Below are positions 21,729 to 34,000 of a stretch of DNA of 64,000 nt, piece after piece. The stretch spans positions 51,001 through 115,000 of the forward strand of contig OW052246.1 in the NCBI GenBank assembly GCA_932526585.2, given 5' to 3'. The position numbers were made by a program, and so were the translations under genes. The notes beneath the pieces are model-generated. The model saw only the letters and a program-made list of their open reading frames with translations. It made no database searches and was not told where the DNA came from. Position 1 is the stretch's first letter. Each line of letters starts with the position of its first letter. Source of the DNA: Philonthus cognatus. Its lineage: Eukaryota; Arthropoda; Insecta; Coleoptera; Staphylinidae.

Positions 21729-23339
21729 AAGTAATAAGTAAAGCGATAATGGTTACATTAATCAGAAAAATACTGCCCATTTCTACATTCTGTTCACACT
21801 AATATCTCCCAAATTACCCTCAACAATTTACGTGAATAATTTACAATTACGAAGAGAAAAACGCAAACACTTCTTGAATCATTCGATTTAAAATGACACA
21901 AAGAAAAACGCAAACACTTGTTGAATCATGCTATTTTAAACTCGCGTCTTTTAAACCGGCACTAACAACAAACTGGATGCCGAGTGCATTGCCGGCACCG
22001 GCACCAAAAATATCGTGCACCGGGCGTTTTAGACTAATGGGGAGCAGGAACGTTACGCGTGATGTCATAGATCACTCGGCGGAACATCGCCGGCGTTGGC
22101 TGAAACTCGACATTGTTTGGTTTGTTTACAAAGACGAGTGATTTGGTTTAATTGAAACGGGTAGAGTGATTTTATTAATTGTAAGTATTGAATTAATATT
22201 AAAAACAAACAGCGATTTTTGTTCGTGCTTGTTTCTATAACCTAATAGATTCAATTTAAATAAAACGTGTCAAGTTATTTGATTAATAATTCTCACACAT
22301 TTTCACCTAAACAACATCCAGCTCCACGTTAAAGTTTACTTTCAATAGCTACTAAATACTAAACAAAATTCACTAACTGTATTAACTGACGTTAATTCAT
22401 AGTTTCAAATCGCTTCACTAAACAAAAGTAGTGTTTAGTAGAGTTCCTAAAACTGTACTATTAGATCTTAGTAAGGACCAATAAATAGACAGTTTAAAAA
22501 CTTCATTAACACAATGTTTTTACACATGAAGATTTTCATTTAACGTAAATCGTATTTAATGCACACGACAATCAACATGTTAGGTATGATATTATTGTTC
22601 GCATCCAGGAGAGCTATTCACAAAACCAATGCAATTTGTCATCATTCTCATTTGTGAGAATTTGCACTGAAATGATGTTTCTAGTTTCAGTGGAGCGAGC
22701 CTAGTGTCCAAGCCAGACAAGCGGAAGTATCTGCAGCAAAAAAGGGGATGTTCTTGTTGCTAAGGGCATCATCTATTGGATTACATGGACCTTAAAATGC
22801 CAGACAGAGAAGTGCTCATGTTTGTGCCGGGCCCTCAACTACCACAGTGGTCGTGTTGTGTTGAGGGAGTATTTTAACTTGTGTGTGTTAAGTGCCAGTG
22901 AGTCAATGGCTGTGTTTTCTACTCATCAATTAAGTTATGCAGTTATAAGTGGTATTCTCAAAGAGTTTATTTAATTGTGTTAAACTACCTAGATCGCAGT
23001 GGAAAAGCAAAGCAGTGCTGAAGCATGTTAGAGGAGACAGTATCAACACTTACAAAGGTGTGTATGAAAATTGTTTAATAAATCACAGCTGTAGCATTTA
23101 AATAATTAATGTTAATCGATAAACAAAGTTTCAAAGTTGTTAATTTGTTCATTTGGTCTTACTTTCTGAAATTTATTGTAATATCCTATAACTAAATTGG
23201 TCATTTTGAAAAGTCTCCTGAATCTAAAAAATAAATTACATTTTGCAAAATTCTGCTCTGTGTATTTCATAATAATAATAATTTGTTTGTGCTAATATAC
23301 AGAGGATTTACACAAGTTCAGACGATATTATTGTGTTGA
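21729..23339 (+). repeat. Gene-like module G, copy E2
   Basis: A second G copy directly after E1, covering the range equivalent to about 12245-13780. It has several small indels, for example a 16-bp insertion breaking the GC-rich ORF near 22055-22075. It contains the splice-like GTTTCAG near 22688 and the ACTTACAAAGGTG donor-like site near 23058. Reading frames differ from copies A and B, which argues against a conserved protein. Confidence 0.5.
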
Positions 23340-23845
23340 CATTGAGGAGGTTTCACATAGTAGCATGAACACTAAATTTAAAACGGGTTTAAAATGAATA
23401 AACACTTTCACTGATCGTTTTTATTTTTAAAACTGACTAGTTTCGATCAGACTACTATTATCAAAGTTATTACAAGACTAATGTTACAGGGGGAGCGGTG
23501 TACGTTTTATACCTACAGGGGGGTGGGGGGGTCATTACCTAATTGTTGGGTATTTAATATTAATATAAAAAGTTTATAGAGAAAAGAGTTAAGCTTTCTA
23601 CGTTTATTGATTATTTTAAACGGTTTTGAATTTAGAGCGATCGAAAAAGTTGCCTCCATCTATACAATGTTTTGCGAATCCCGTCTTTGGATGATTGTCT
23701 AAGATGGATTTTTTTATGTTCCTTTAGACGTGCGTTGAAATTTCTGCTTCTGCCAGTTTAGCCAATATATATTGCTTCGCAGTTGTTACATTGTATTTAA
23801 TAAACACCACTCCTTTGATCATTTTCGGTCTTATCTTTATATGAA
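23340..23845 (-). pseudogene. Penelope-like element fragment: GIY-YIG plus 3' end
   Basis: Reading 23845 down to about 23640 gives a recognisable GIY-YIG module: G-V-Y, I-Q-C-N-N-C, E-A-I-Y-I-G, T-G-R-N-F-N, R-L-K-E-H-K-K. Stops at the positions of two conserved residues show it is dead. The rest, down to about 23400, is the 3' region with ACTAGTTTCGATCAG on the plus strand. It joins directly to the LINE relic at its 5' side. Confidence 0.7.
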
Positions 23846-25288
23846 ATTGGCAGTGAAATTCTTAGTGATCAATAGAAATTATTTCGTTGTGATTGTAATT
23901 TCTTACTTTCTGGACGTACCAAGGGCGGTGGCGTTTTGATTGCACCTAAGCATTGTTATAATCTTGATGTCTTACCCACAGATCATATTAAATCCCTAAT
24001 TCCACTTATAGATCTTTTAATTTGTAAAATCAGACTCCCAGACCTATTACCTGATGTAATTAAGTCATATTTTGGTTTACAAGTGCAAATTAATTTTGAT
24101 AACTGCCTCATAATTCTAACTGGCGATTTTTATTGTCCTCAATTAGTAGCGGGAACTAAATCTGAAGAAGCACTGATAATATCTAATGCGTGTACGTTTC
24201 TTGGCTTATATCAATTTAACAAAATGAATAACCACTTGAATAGTACATTCGACTTAGTTTACTCTAATTTTGACTGTATATAGATATTCATAGGGGTGGC
24301 CTCATTGGCCTGTACCACCGCGACCTTTTTAGATCTATTGTGGATAATTTTGACTGTAAGTCGAACACGAGCTTGATCTGTTCCTAAATGAAGACAATTA
24401 TCATCCCGCACTTAATATTACTTTACTTTATAACTCGGACATGTCTGCTATCAATGATAATGTTACTAAATTTAACTTTTGAAAAGGTGATTACGTAGGA
24501 CTGTATTCTCACTTGACCTCTGTTGATTGGAACCTGCTCTTACAATTTTCAGATGTGAACTTGGCACTCGATTATTTTTATAATCTGGTAAACAATGCAC
24601 TCAGTATTTTCATTCCTAAATACAAAGTCAAACAGAAACGTAAGTTTAAGTGACGGTTTTCTGTTGAAATCATAGGCTTTATTAAAGAGAAAAAACGTTT
24701 ACATAAACATCGCAAAAATGACCCCCATTCTGATTCAACTTTTAAGTTATTCCGGCTGAGATGGTTAACGATGGTGAGACTTATGGAACGCCCAATGACA
24801 TTGTTGATGGATTTCGTAAGCACTTTGAATCTGTTTTTATCCCTCCTTCAAATAAACCTTGCACTGATACCTTTTTTAATTTGGCTTCATTTTCTTTTTC
24901 CCATATTTCTTGTAATTGTATCCTTAAACACCTAGAGAAATTTCCCAACAAGTTATCCTCAGGCGACGACAATTTACCTGCCTTTCTTTTGAAGGATTGA
25001 GCTCATATTTTCTGCAATCCTATTTCAATTATTTTTAATTTATCACTTCAAACTTGTATATTTCCTAGTAAATTAAAGATAGCTTCAATTTGTCTCATAC
25101 CTAAAACCCCGGTGAATATCCGAAATATTGCCAACTGCTGTCCTATAGCAATTCTTTCACATATTGGGAAAATCTTTAAAAAAGTGCTTCATGATCAAAT
25201 TTACCTACATGTTGCACCATATTTATCTATGCAGCAACATGGATTCATTCCAGGGCATTCTACTATTACCAATATATATGTTACACAT
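23846..25288 (+). pseudogene. Jockey/CR1-type LINE fragment: endonuclease and RT start
   Basis: Frames along this stretch read in order as a LINE ORF2. First comes the end of an endonuclease domain, with G-G-G-V-L-I-A near 23930 and the T-G-D-F block near 24120. Then come linker sequence with K-G-D-Y...L-Y near 24490 and I-K-E-K-K-R-L near 24680, and D-G-F-x-K-H-F near 24810. The reverse transcriptase start follows: L-S-S-G-D-D-N-L-P-A-F-L-L-K-D near 24955, then an I-L-S-H-I-G-K-I-F block and Q-H-G-F-x-P-G-H-S-T near 25240. The catalytic Y-x-D-D is not reached because homology stops at about 25288. Stops and frameshifts are numerous. Clade assignment is approximate. Confidence 0.75.
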
Positions 25289-25690
25289 GACATATAATAA
25301 TAATAATCTTTATTACCCAACAGGCAAAAACCCAATTACAGAGTAACAACTATAAACTAAAATAATCATTCGAATAAAAATGTTTAAAAAACAAAAAAAA
25401 TTATATATACATATATACAAGGTGGCCAGAAAAGGTGTGATAATCTTCAGGTAGTGTGATTCGTTGATTAATTTTGGATAAAAAATCTAAATAAAAAAAT
25501 ATTTTATTCTTCCTCGTAACATCTTACGAGGTCGTTAAAATATTAAACGTATCTCTGGAAATTAGTGTTATTTTCTATTATTTTGGAAAAAATCAATAGA
25601 ACTTACAATCAATTACACATTTGTAAAATTTAAATGACATAGGTGATAAATAAATAAAATAAAATAAATAAATTCATGCACTAACTATTA
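25289..25690 (-). repeat. Retroposon-tail-like piece, then AT-rich sequence
   Basis: At 25289-25350, (TAA)n is followed by TCTTTATTACCCAACAGGC. On the minus strand that reads as a 3' end with AATAAAG and an (ATT)n tail. The remaining ~340 bp show nothing I can name. Confidence 0.35.
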
Positions 25691-25699
25691 TGAAAAATG

Positions 25700-25960
25700 T
25701 AAAAAAAATATGCTTTTCTATTATAACAGCTGGAAATTCAGCTCCTCTCTCTATTCATTTTGTACTCTCTAAATGTTGTATAAAATCTTGCCTTATTAAA
25801 TTTTCCCTTTTACGTGAAATGTATTAGTTTCATATAATAATGGGTGTGTTTGTTTGCATTCATTTAAGGGAAACTCTACTAACTATCTGCTGTGGCTGGT
25901 CAACAGTGCTGTTTTCCTGAGGCTATTAATTGTGCAAGAAGAAGGAGAATATGCACTAAT
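25700..25960 (+). mobile_element. LINE 3' UTR at the outer edge of the left arm
   Basis: Includes GCTGTGGCTGGTCAACAG, a GAGGCTATTAATTGTGCA block and a GAAGAAGGAG tail. The inverted counterpart at 41085-41290 is attached to RNase H coding sequence, which identifies this as a LINE 3' end. Confidence 0.6.
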
Positions 25961-25999
25961 AAATCATTATTTGGTCTGGAGAGTAAGCGAAAACATTCC

Positions 26000-27240
26000 A
26001 TAGATAATAAACAAGCACTAGAAACTAGTATTTTCTCGCTCACTTACTGACTTTTACCTTTAAACCGATTCAATTATTAATCACACAATGTCTATTTATA
26101 TTTCAAACGCTGGTATGTATTGGTTGTATTGAGTATGGTGTGTGATTTTTTTTCTCTGGAATTTGCGAACTGCATAAAAATAGCGACACGGTTTTTATTC
26201 AATTTCATCGATTTACTGATTTATTATTATATTTTATATGTGATTTCAAACACATAGCGACATCTCTCGATTTATCGTAGAAGAATTAATTTTTGATGGA
26301 ATTTAAATTGTTCAATTTAATACACGCAGTGACATCTCTCGATTTATTTTCAAAGTTTTACCTCTAAACCGATTCAATTATTATTCACACATTGTCTATT
26401 TATGTATGTGTTGGTTTTTTTAAACATGTGTGTGTGGTTTTTTTCTCCGTCTTCAATTTGCGAACGGCACAAAAAAAGCCACACGTTTTCTATTCAATTT
26501 CATCTATTTGATCGATTTAGTAGAGGTGCAATATCCGAAATGTAAACGCGCGCAATGATTTTTAGTAAATAATTCCAAATAAAATGCAATTGTACATTTT
26601 TAAAACGCGAAGTGCTAATTAGTGTTCCTAATAGTGATTGTTAGTGTATGACTGTGACAGCGCTTTGCAACCAGAAATAGTGTGTGCTAATTCAAAATCA
26701 AATCGTTGAATGGATTTTGTTCTTTTATCTACAACCTTAACGGCTAGATTTTATTCATTTATTATAAGCATGTTTATGAAAATCACACACTTGTAGGGGG
26801 ATTCGTGTTGAAGAAGGATGATTCGTTTTACTAAATAAATAAAGGTTGCTGATGTAATAATTACTCGATTTTTATGTTAACTTGTCCACTTGATAAAGTA
26901 TTGTATACAATTTGAAGACTCAATTTGGATTTAAGAATTTGCGTAAAAATAAATTGATTAGAAGGTCTACAAATAAGTCGCTTATTTCCAAACATCCCTA
27001 AATTTATTTGAAAAAAACGGGTTTTTTGAAATAGACAACTCAAAAATTCGGGAGTAATAAAATAAGATAGATACTCGTAAATAAAACACTTTTATTGTAT
27101 ATATTAACATAAATAAATGATTATTAAATGAATTTAATGATTTAATATATGCAACTCGTTCAACATACGCCTACGTATTTATTTATTTATAGCATACAGT
27201 TAATTTATATGGTTTATATCAAACTGTCACGGTATTTTAC
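26000..27240. repeat. Left arm block with ~290-bp internal repeats
   Basis: Contains two degenerate tandem copies (about 26030-26280 and 26340-26530). They share AAACCGATTCAATTATTA, TTGCGAACGGCA-like and GACATCTCTCGATTTAT segments. The last motif also occurs in the Q/S modules (near 44930 and 59825). The inverted match is 38260-39400 plus 40861-41080. Confidence 0.55.
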
Positions 27241-27398
27241 ATCTTGAATTTTCTTCTTCTCGTCGAATTTTAACACATTGTTCTGTATTTACATCGATGA
27301 ATAAGTATTTTTAACAGAGTTAAATGTTTTAATACACCCAACTCGTTCAGCACGCGCGTACGTTGGGTTGCCTACGCCGCGACTCCGTCATCACGTGT

Positions 27399-27577
27399 TC
27401 ATCCAGTTTATAAACGGCGGCGTTGTTGTAAAGTAGCAAACTAAAGTGAATAACGTGTGCGTTGAAAAAAAACGGGTACCGTTCAATAAACAAACAGAAA
27501 ATGAATGGTGCGAAAACAAAAAGATGTAAACCAAACCTAATTTCGAAAAATCGTCTAAAAAATAATCGGAAAAACAG
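27399..27577 (+). promoter_or_regulatory. Candidate promoter with a short first exon
   Basis: A GC-richer island holds TTTATAAACGG (TATA-like, near 27407). It is followed by an ATG at 27501 opening 25 lysine-rich codons up to AACAG-GTATG, a fair 5' splice donor at 27578. No downstream exon was recognised. The stretch overlaps an older duplication: 27136-27180 and 27320-27365 share ACTCGTTCA and TACG blocks. It could be a dead host exon, the start of an element gene, or chance. Confidence 0.2.
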
Positions 27578-29931
27578 GTATGATTGTTGGGTTTGAAATA
27601 AATAGGGAAAACGAACGTTGGATAAGAGAGAATGAGAACTGAATGATGTTTAAAGAAAATGTAATTTCTGGCAACAACAAATGAGGTTTAAATAAAATGT
27701 CTGTGTAAAGGTCCATATTGATAGAACATTTGCCTGTTGCGTGTTACCATATGTATTATTTAGTTAAGAACGGACCTGTGTAAAACATGTACATTGTTGT
27801 TGCATCAATAAATATGAATGTTGCACCTAGTGGAGATGAGGAAGCATTGCATTGTACCGTGTCAAATCATGACATGGTGCAAAGCAACGGAACCGATCAA
27901 GCAGTTGGCAGATTTTAGCCGGCTTTGCACCAAAAGAATTCACACGTTACGGCGTTGTGGTGCTTGGGTGTGTAGGCATATCAATTCAGTCTCTTCTTAT
28001 TTATCTGCTGATCACCCATCAATGTTAAGAAATTACTCGCTCTCACTCCCGTATCGTCTAGTTGTATCATGTTTATTTTTAAGACACGGGTCCATAATAA
28101 CGGAATAAAATAAGCAATCCGTTGCGTGTCATCAAATGTTAAGTGACGGTGACACGTAACAGGCAAATATTCTAATCAGTGCGGGCCTCAATACTTTTAC
28201 TACCAGACTCTCGAGGAAAAAATCAGGGTGGCAACCATCGGAAAAGTCAGGGGATTTTATTCTTATTCAGGGAAATTCGGCCTTTTTAGCGAACAGTCAA
28301 GAAATTTTGAAATAAATAATAATAGACGATACGGGAGTAATAAAACAATTGATAATTGACACTCTAAATTTATTTCTCTCTAAACGATTGGTTGAAGATT
28401 TCACTTGAATTTAGGGATTTACATGCTCATTAAGTAAAATTTCTAGTTTAGAAAAGCCTGAAATTTTGCTTAATGTGGGAGTGGAAACCCTCGTTAGACA
28501 ATCAATCAGCAAGTTATTTTGACATTTCCTGTATTGTCAAATTTATGACATAAAGTATAGTTGATGTTATCTTTTGGTTGAAATTTAGAACAAAAACAAA
28601 TTCGTGTGCATTATTTGTCATTTTAAGAGATCAGTGAAACATATCAGATTGGTCGCCACCATAAAAAATCCACTGGCACACCCCTGATGTTATATATGTT
28701 AATTATGAATTAATTTTTGTAAGGAGTATTTTTTATAACATTTTAACTAACACAATTGCTACCGATCGGTTTGCTCAAACAGATCAATGGCACTTTCAAT
28801 ATACAAAAATATGTTGGGAAGACTGAGATTTTGAATTATTGACCATAAGAATATACTGTGATCCATATGTTGGCATAAATAGGAATTAATATGAAAGGAA
28901 AGGAACCTACAGTGGGTTGATTTTACAAACATTCATTTTGAAAAACTGTGTAATATGCGGAACCTAGATTAAGCAGTAAGTGCTAATGTTTGTGCTGGGC
29001 CCCTGAACCAGATTAGTCGTGTTCTGTTGAACAAGTAATTTCACCTCGTGTTTAGTATCAGTAAGCTAAAACAAGACGAAGAAATGCTGCTCGAGGGAAG
29101 TGGACAAGATCTTATGCAAATAAAAATTGTCTGTTTAGTGAGCTACATTTGTGTACTTCGTGTGAGGCCCAAAAAACACTTATAACATGGAAGTGCTGGT
29201 TCATATTTATTAGGTAAAATGAATTGAAGTTTTATTAGTTGAAAGTGATGAATACATAAAAAATTAAAAAAGCGTATATAAATATATAAATAAATTAAAT
29301 ATAATTATAATTTCTATTATGATCCTGTAATTCTTATTTTTATAAAACATGACCAAATACTCCTATATTTTTTTTTTGTTAGTCGAAATATTTGTGAATG
29401 ATATCAATAATACCTTAAAGAAATTAAAAAATCCTATCAATGTAATTTTGAGCAAACATTTTAATTTGGTATGGTAAAGTAATTATACATATTAAGTTAT
29501 CAGAAATTATATAAGAACTGTTTAGTCAAGAAAAGTTGAATTTTGTTAAAACAAAAACTTAAAATCCATACTTTTTAAAAAATATTTCTGAAGCTGCTTT
29601 ATCATAGAAAAATACAATGATAAAAATTAATTTTCTGCAGTATGGTAGTTAACTAATTCTAAAACTAAAATTAATTATAACAAAAACTATTTTTATCTAA
29701 TTGCTGTATTGCTATAAAATACAAGTTCTAAATCTGTTGTTAAGAAACAAGGTGGTTCAAATGCAATATTCGTCTTTAATGAAAAGGTAGCTAAAATCAT
29801 GTTTCTGTATAAATAAACAACAGCGAGTTTTTCTTTTAAGTATACATATCCCAATTATATGCTGTTCATTTTCAGATATTCATTTCTTTTTTAAGTGTTC
29901 AATTCTAAGGTTTATGTAAGTATTTTCTACT
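27578..29931. other. Left-arm-only segment, no gene recognised
   Basis: Absent from the right arm. It holds a short degenerate hairpin at 28428-28475. At 28975-29120 it has a diverged piece of module G (GTTTGTGCTGGGCC followed by GTCGTGTTCTGTTGA). The 96-codon ORF at 27818-28108 has no recognisable domain. Confidence 0.4.
28428..28475. repeat. CATGAAG-family hairpin, degenerate mini copy
   Basis: CATTAAGTAAAATTTC pairs with the inverse ending TTAATG. The GCCCCG core is reduced to GCC. Followed by TGGGAGTGGA as in the full copies. Confidence 0.55.
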
Positions 29932-29941
29932 CCCAGGTTAG

Positions 29942-30144
29942 CATGAAGCCTCAAAATTTGGTTTGATTGCGTAGTGAAGTGGAGTAACCAAACCAAATTT
30001 TCTGGTTGTCTAAACTCTAAATTTTACTTAATGCGTATTACATTGATTTTAAGTTCACTTAGTCACAATATATGTTCAGTATTGAATATGCGTAGCGTAT
30101 AAAGTAAAATTTCGAGTTTTCTATACTTGAAATTTTACTTCATG
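29942..30144. repeat. Two CATGAAG-family hairpins, diverged
   Basis: 29942-30033 has new arm sequence (CCAAATTT/AAATTTGG with GGTTTGATTGCG). 30098-30144 is a short AAAGTAAAATTTCGAG hairpin. The same pair, with the first partly deleted, occurs inverted at 38107-38153 and 38232-38255. Confidence 0.6.
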
Positions 30145-31059
30145 CTTAACCTGGGAGTAGAAAACACTTGTTTAGAGTTTCAAATTAAACTCTTTTATAA
30201 AATGCGTATACTTAAATAAAACATTATTTGTATTTTGTCGATTACATTGAATTTAGATTTATAAGAAGTTAAGTTATGAATTTGAACAAAATGAGAATTT
30301 GTGTTGGGTAAATTCAGATAAATTAGAAGTCTGATTAAGTGAATTAAAATAACTAAAAGTCTAGTTACATGAATTTAGATAAATTAGAAGTTGGGCTAAG
30401 TAAATTAAAATAAAATCATGATAATATCAAAATGTTTCAAATGTTAATTAAGAAATGATTCCTCATATCACCAAACACATTAAACTGGTTCAACTCTGAA
30501 CTTGAGTTCAAAGTGACAATAGAACAGTAGGAACTGTCATCTTGAACTCGAGGTCAACCTTTTTGGTGCAACTAGGCCTAATGATAAAGACACACACACA
30601 TGTGATTAATTATCAATGATGCAAACACTGTGTCATTACCTATACAATAAACTTATGCTTGATGCAGTGTTTGCGTCAATGAAGTTTCATAGACTGTTGT
30701 TTTTAAGTAAACATTTTTTTTTCATTTGTTTAGATATGGGCAAAAATGAATATTGACCGAAGAGCATACGATTCACGGAGATGGTTAGTGGCAGCAGTGA
30801 TGGCTGCAATGAGATTAGGGTGTTCCTGATGATAACAGACACTGATGAAACGGTACAACTATACAACCTTCAGCAGGAGCGTCTGTCGTCGGAAAATTGA
30901 TGTAAAAAAACGTCCTATTTATTTTTATTATGTATCATAACATATTTAACAATAAACAAAATAAAGTTCGAAATTCGTTTTTTTTTTAATTTATATAAAA
31001 TAATAAGTTTTGTTAGATAAATTAGGATGAATTAGAAGTCTAGTTAAGTAAATTTAAAT

Positions 31060-34000
31060 ACAATCAGGAGTTAGGTTAGGTGAAATTAAAAATTGTATCA
31101 GGAGTTGAGTTAGGTGAAATTAATAATTTAGAAGTAGTGTCAGGAGTTAAGTTAGGTGAAATTGGATATTCCATCGCCGTGTTAGGAGTTAGGTTAGGTG
31201 AAATTGTTTATTCAGGAGTTGGGTTAGGTGTGAGGTTAGGTGAAATTGGAAATTCGGGAGTTGGGTTAGGTGTGAGGTTAGGTGAAATTGGTTATTCAGG
31301 AGTTGGGTTAGGTGAAATTGGTTATTCAGGAGTTGGGTTAGGTGTGAGGTTAGGTGAAATTGGATATTCAGGAGTTGGGTTAGGTGAAATTGGAAATTCG
31401 GGAGTTGGGTTAGGTGTGAGGTTAGGTGAAATTGGTTATTCAGTAGTTGGGTTAGGTGTGAGGTTAGGTGAAATTGGAAATTCGGGAGTTGGGTTAGGTG
31501 AAATTGGAAATTCGGGAGTTGGGTTAGGTGTGAGGTTAGGTGAAATTGGTTATTCAGGAGTTGGGTTAGGTGAAATTGGTTATTCAGGAGTTGGGTTAGG
31601 TGTGAGGTTAGGTGAAATTGGATATTCAGGAGTTGGGTTAGGTGAAATTGGAAATTCGGGAGTTGGGTTAGGTGTGAGGTTAGGTGAAATTGGTTATTCA
31701 GTAGTTGGGTTAGGTGTGAGGTTAGGTGAAATTGGAAATTCGGGAGTTGGGTTAGGTGCGAGGTTAGGTGAAATTGGTTATTCAGGAGTTGGGTTAGGTG
31801 TGAGGTTAGGTGAAATTGGTTATTCAGGAGTTGGGTTAGGTGTGAGGTTAGGTGAAATTGGAAATTCGGGAGTTGGGTTAGGTGTGAGGTTAGGTGAAAT
31901 TGGTTATTCAGGAGTTGGGTTAGGTGAAATTGGCTATTCAGGAGTTGAATTAGGTGTGAGGTTAGGTGAAATTGGAAATTCGGGAGTTGGGTTAGGTGTG
32001 AGGTTAGGTGAAATTGGTTATTCAGGAGTTGGGTTAGGTGTGAGGTTAGGTGTAATTGGATATTCCATCGCAGTGTTAGGAGTTGGGTGAGGAATAATTG
32101 GGAATTCAGACGCCGTGTCAATTTCACCTAACCTAACTCTTAACCCAACTCCTAAATATCCAATTTCACCTAACCCAACTCCTGAATATCCAATTTCACC
32201 TAACCTCACACTTAACCCAACTCTTGAATTTCTAATTTCACCTAACCTCACACCTAACCCAACTCCTGAATAACCAATTTCACCTAACCTCACACCTAAC
32301 CCAACTCCTGAATTTCCAATTTCACCTAACCTCACACTTAACCCAACTCCTGAATTTCTAATTTCACCTAACCTCACACCTAACCCAACTCCTGAATAAC
32401 CAATTTCACCTAACCTCACACCTAACCCAACTCCTGAATTTCCAATTTCACCTAACCTCACACTTAACCCAACTCCTGAATATCCAATTTCACCTAACCT
32501 CACACCTAACCCAACTCCTGACATGGCGTCTGAATTTCCATTACACCTAACCTAACTCCTGATACAGCGTCTGAATTTCCAATTACACCTAACCTAACTC
32601 CTGACATAGCGTCTGAATTTCCAATTACACCTAACCTAACTCCTGATACAGCGTCTGAATTTCCAGTTACACCTAACCTAACTCCTGACGGCGTCTGAAT
32701 TTCCAGTTACACCTTACCTAACTCCTGACATGGCGTCTGAATTTCTAGTTACACTTAACCTAACTCCTGATACAGCGTCTGAATTTCCATTTACACCTAA
32801 CTCAGGAGTTAGGTTAGGTGTAACTGGAAATTCAGACGCCGTCAGGAGTTGGGTTAGGTGTGAGGTTAGGTGAAATTGGATATTCTATCGCCGTGTCAGG
32901 AGTTGGGTTAGGTGTAGGGTTAGGTGAAATTGGATATTTAGGAGTTGGGTTAGGTGTGAGGTTAGGTGAAATGACATATTCAGGAGTTACTTTAGGTGTG
33001 AGGTTAGGTGAAATTGGATATTCAGGAGTTGGGTTAGGTGTGAGGTTAGGTGAAATAGGATATTCAGGAGTTGGGTTAGGTGTGAGGTTAGGTGAAATTG
33101 GATATTCAGGAGTTGGGTTAGGTGTGAGGTTAGGTGAAATGACATATTCAGGAGTTGGGTTAGGTGTGAGGTTAGGTGAAATTGGATATTCAGGAATTGG
33201 GTTAGGTGTGAGGTTAGGTGAAATTACATATTCAGGAGTTAGGTTAGGTGTGAGGTTGGGTGAAATAGGATATTCAGGAGTTGGGTTAGGTGTGAGGTTA
33301 AGTGAAATTGGAAATTCGGGAGTTGGGTTAGGTGTGAGGTTAGGTGAAATTGGTTAATCAGGAGTTGGGTTAGGTGAAATTGGCTATTCAGGAGTTGAAT
33401 TAGGTGTGAGGTTAGGTGAAATTGGAAATTCGGGAGTTGGGTTAGGTGTGAGGTTAGGTGAAATTGGTTATTCAGGAGTTGGGTTAGGTGTGAGGTTAGG
33501 TGTAATTGGATATTCCATCGCAGTGTTAGGAGTTGGGTGAGGAATAATTGGGAATTCAGACGCCGTGTCAATTTCACCTAACCTAACTCTTAACCCAACT
33601 CCTAAATATCCAATTTCACCTAACCAAACTCCTGAATATCCAATTTCACCTAACCTCACACTTAATCCAACTCCTGAATTTCCAATTTCACCTAACCTCA
33701 CACCTAACCCAACTCCTGAAAATCCAATTTCACCTAACCTCACACCTAACCCAACTCCTGAATATCCAATTTCACCTAACCTCACACTTAAACCAACTCG
33801 AATTTCTAATTTCACCTAACCTCACACCTAACCCAACTGATGAATAACCAATTTCACCTAACCTCACACCTAACCCAACTCCTGAATATCCAATTTCACC
33901 TAACCTCACACTTAACCCAACTCCTGAATTTCCAATTTCACCTAACCTCACACCTAACCCAACTCCTGAAAAACCAATTTCACCTAACCCAACTCCTGAA

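Noticed and set aside
24283..24760. Separate small genes within the LINE relic
   Set aside because: Short ORFs on both strands are fragments or shadows of the decayed LINE reading frame.
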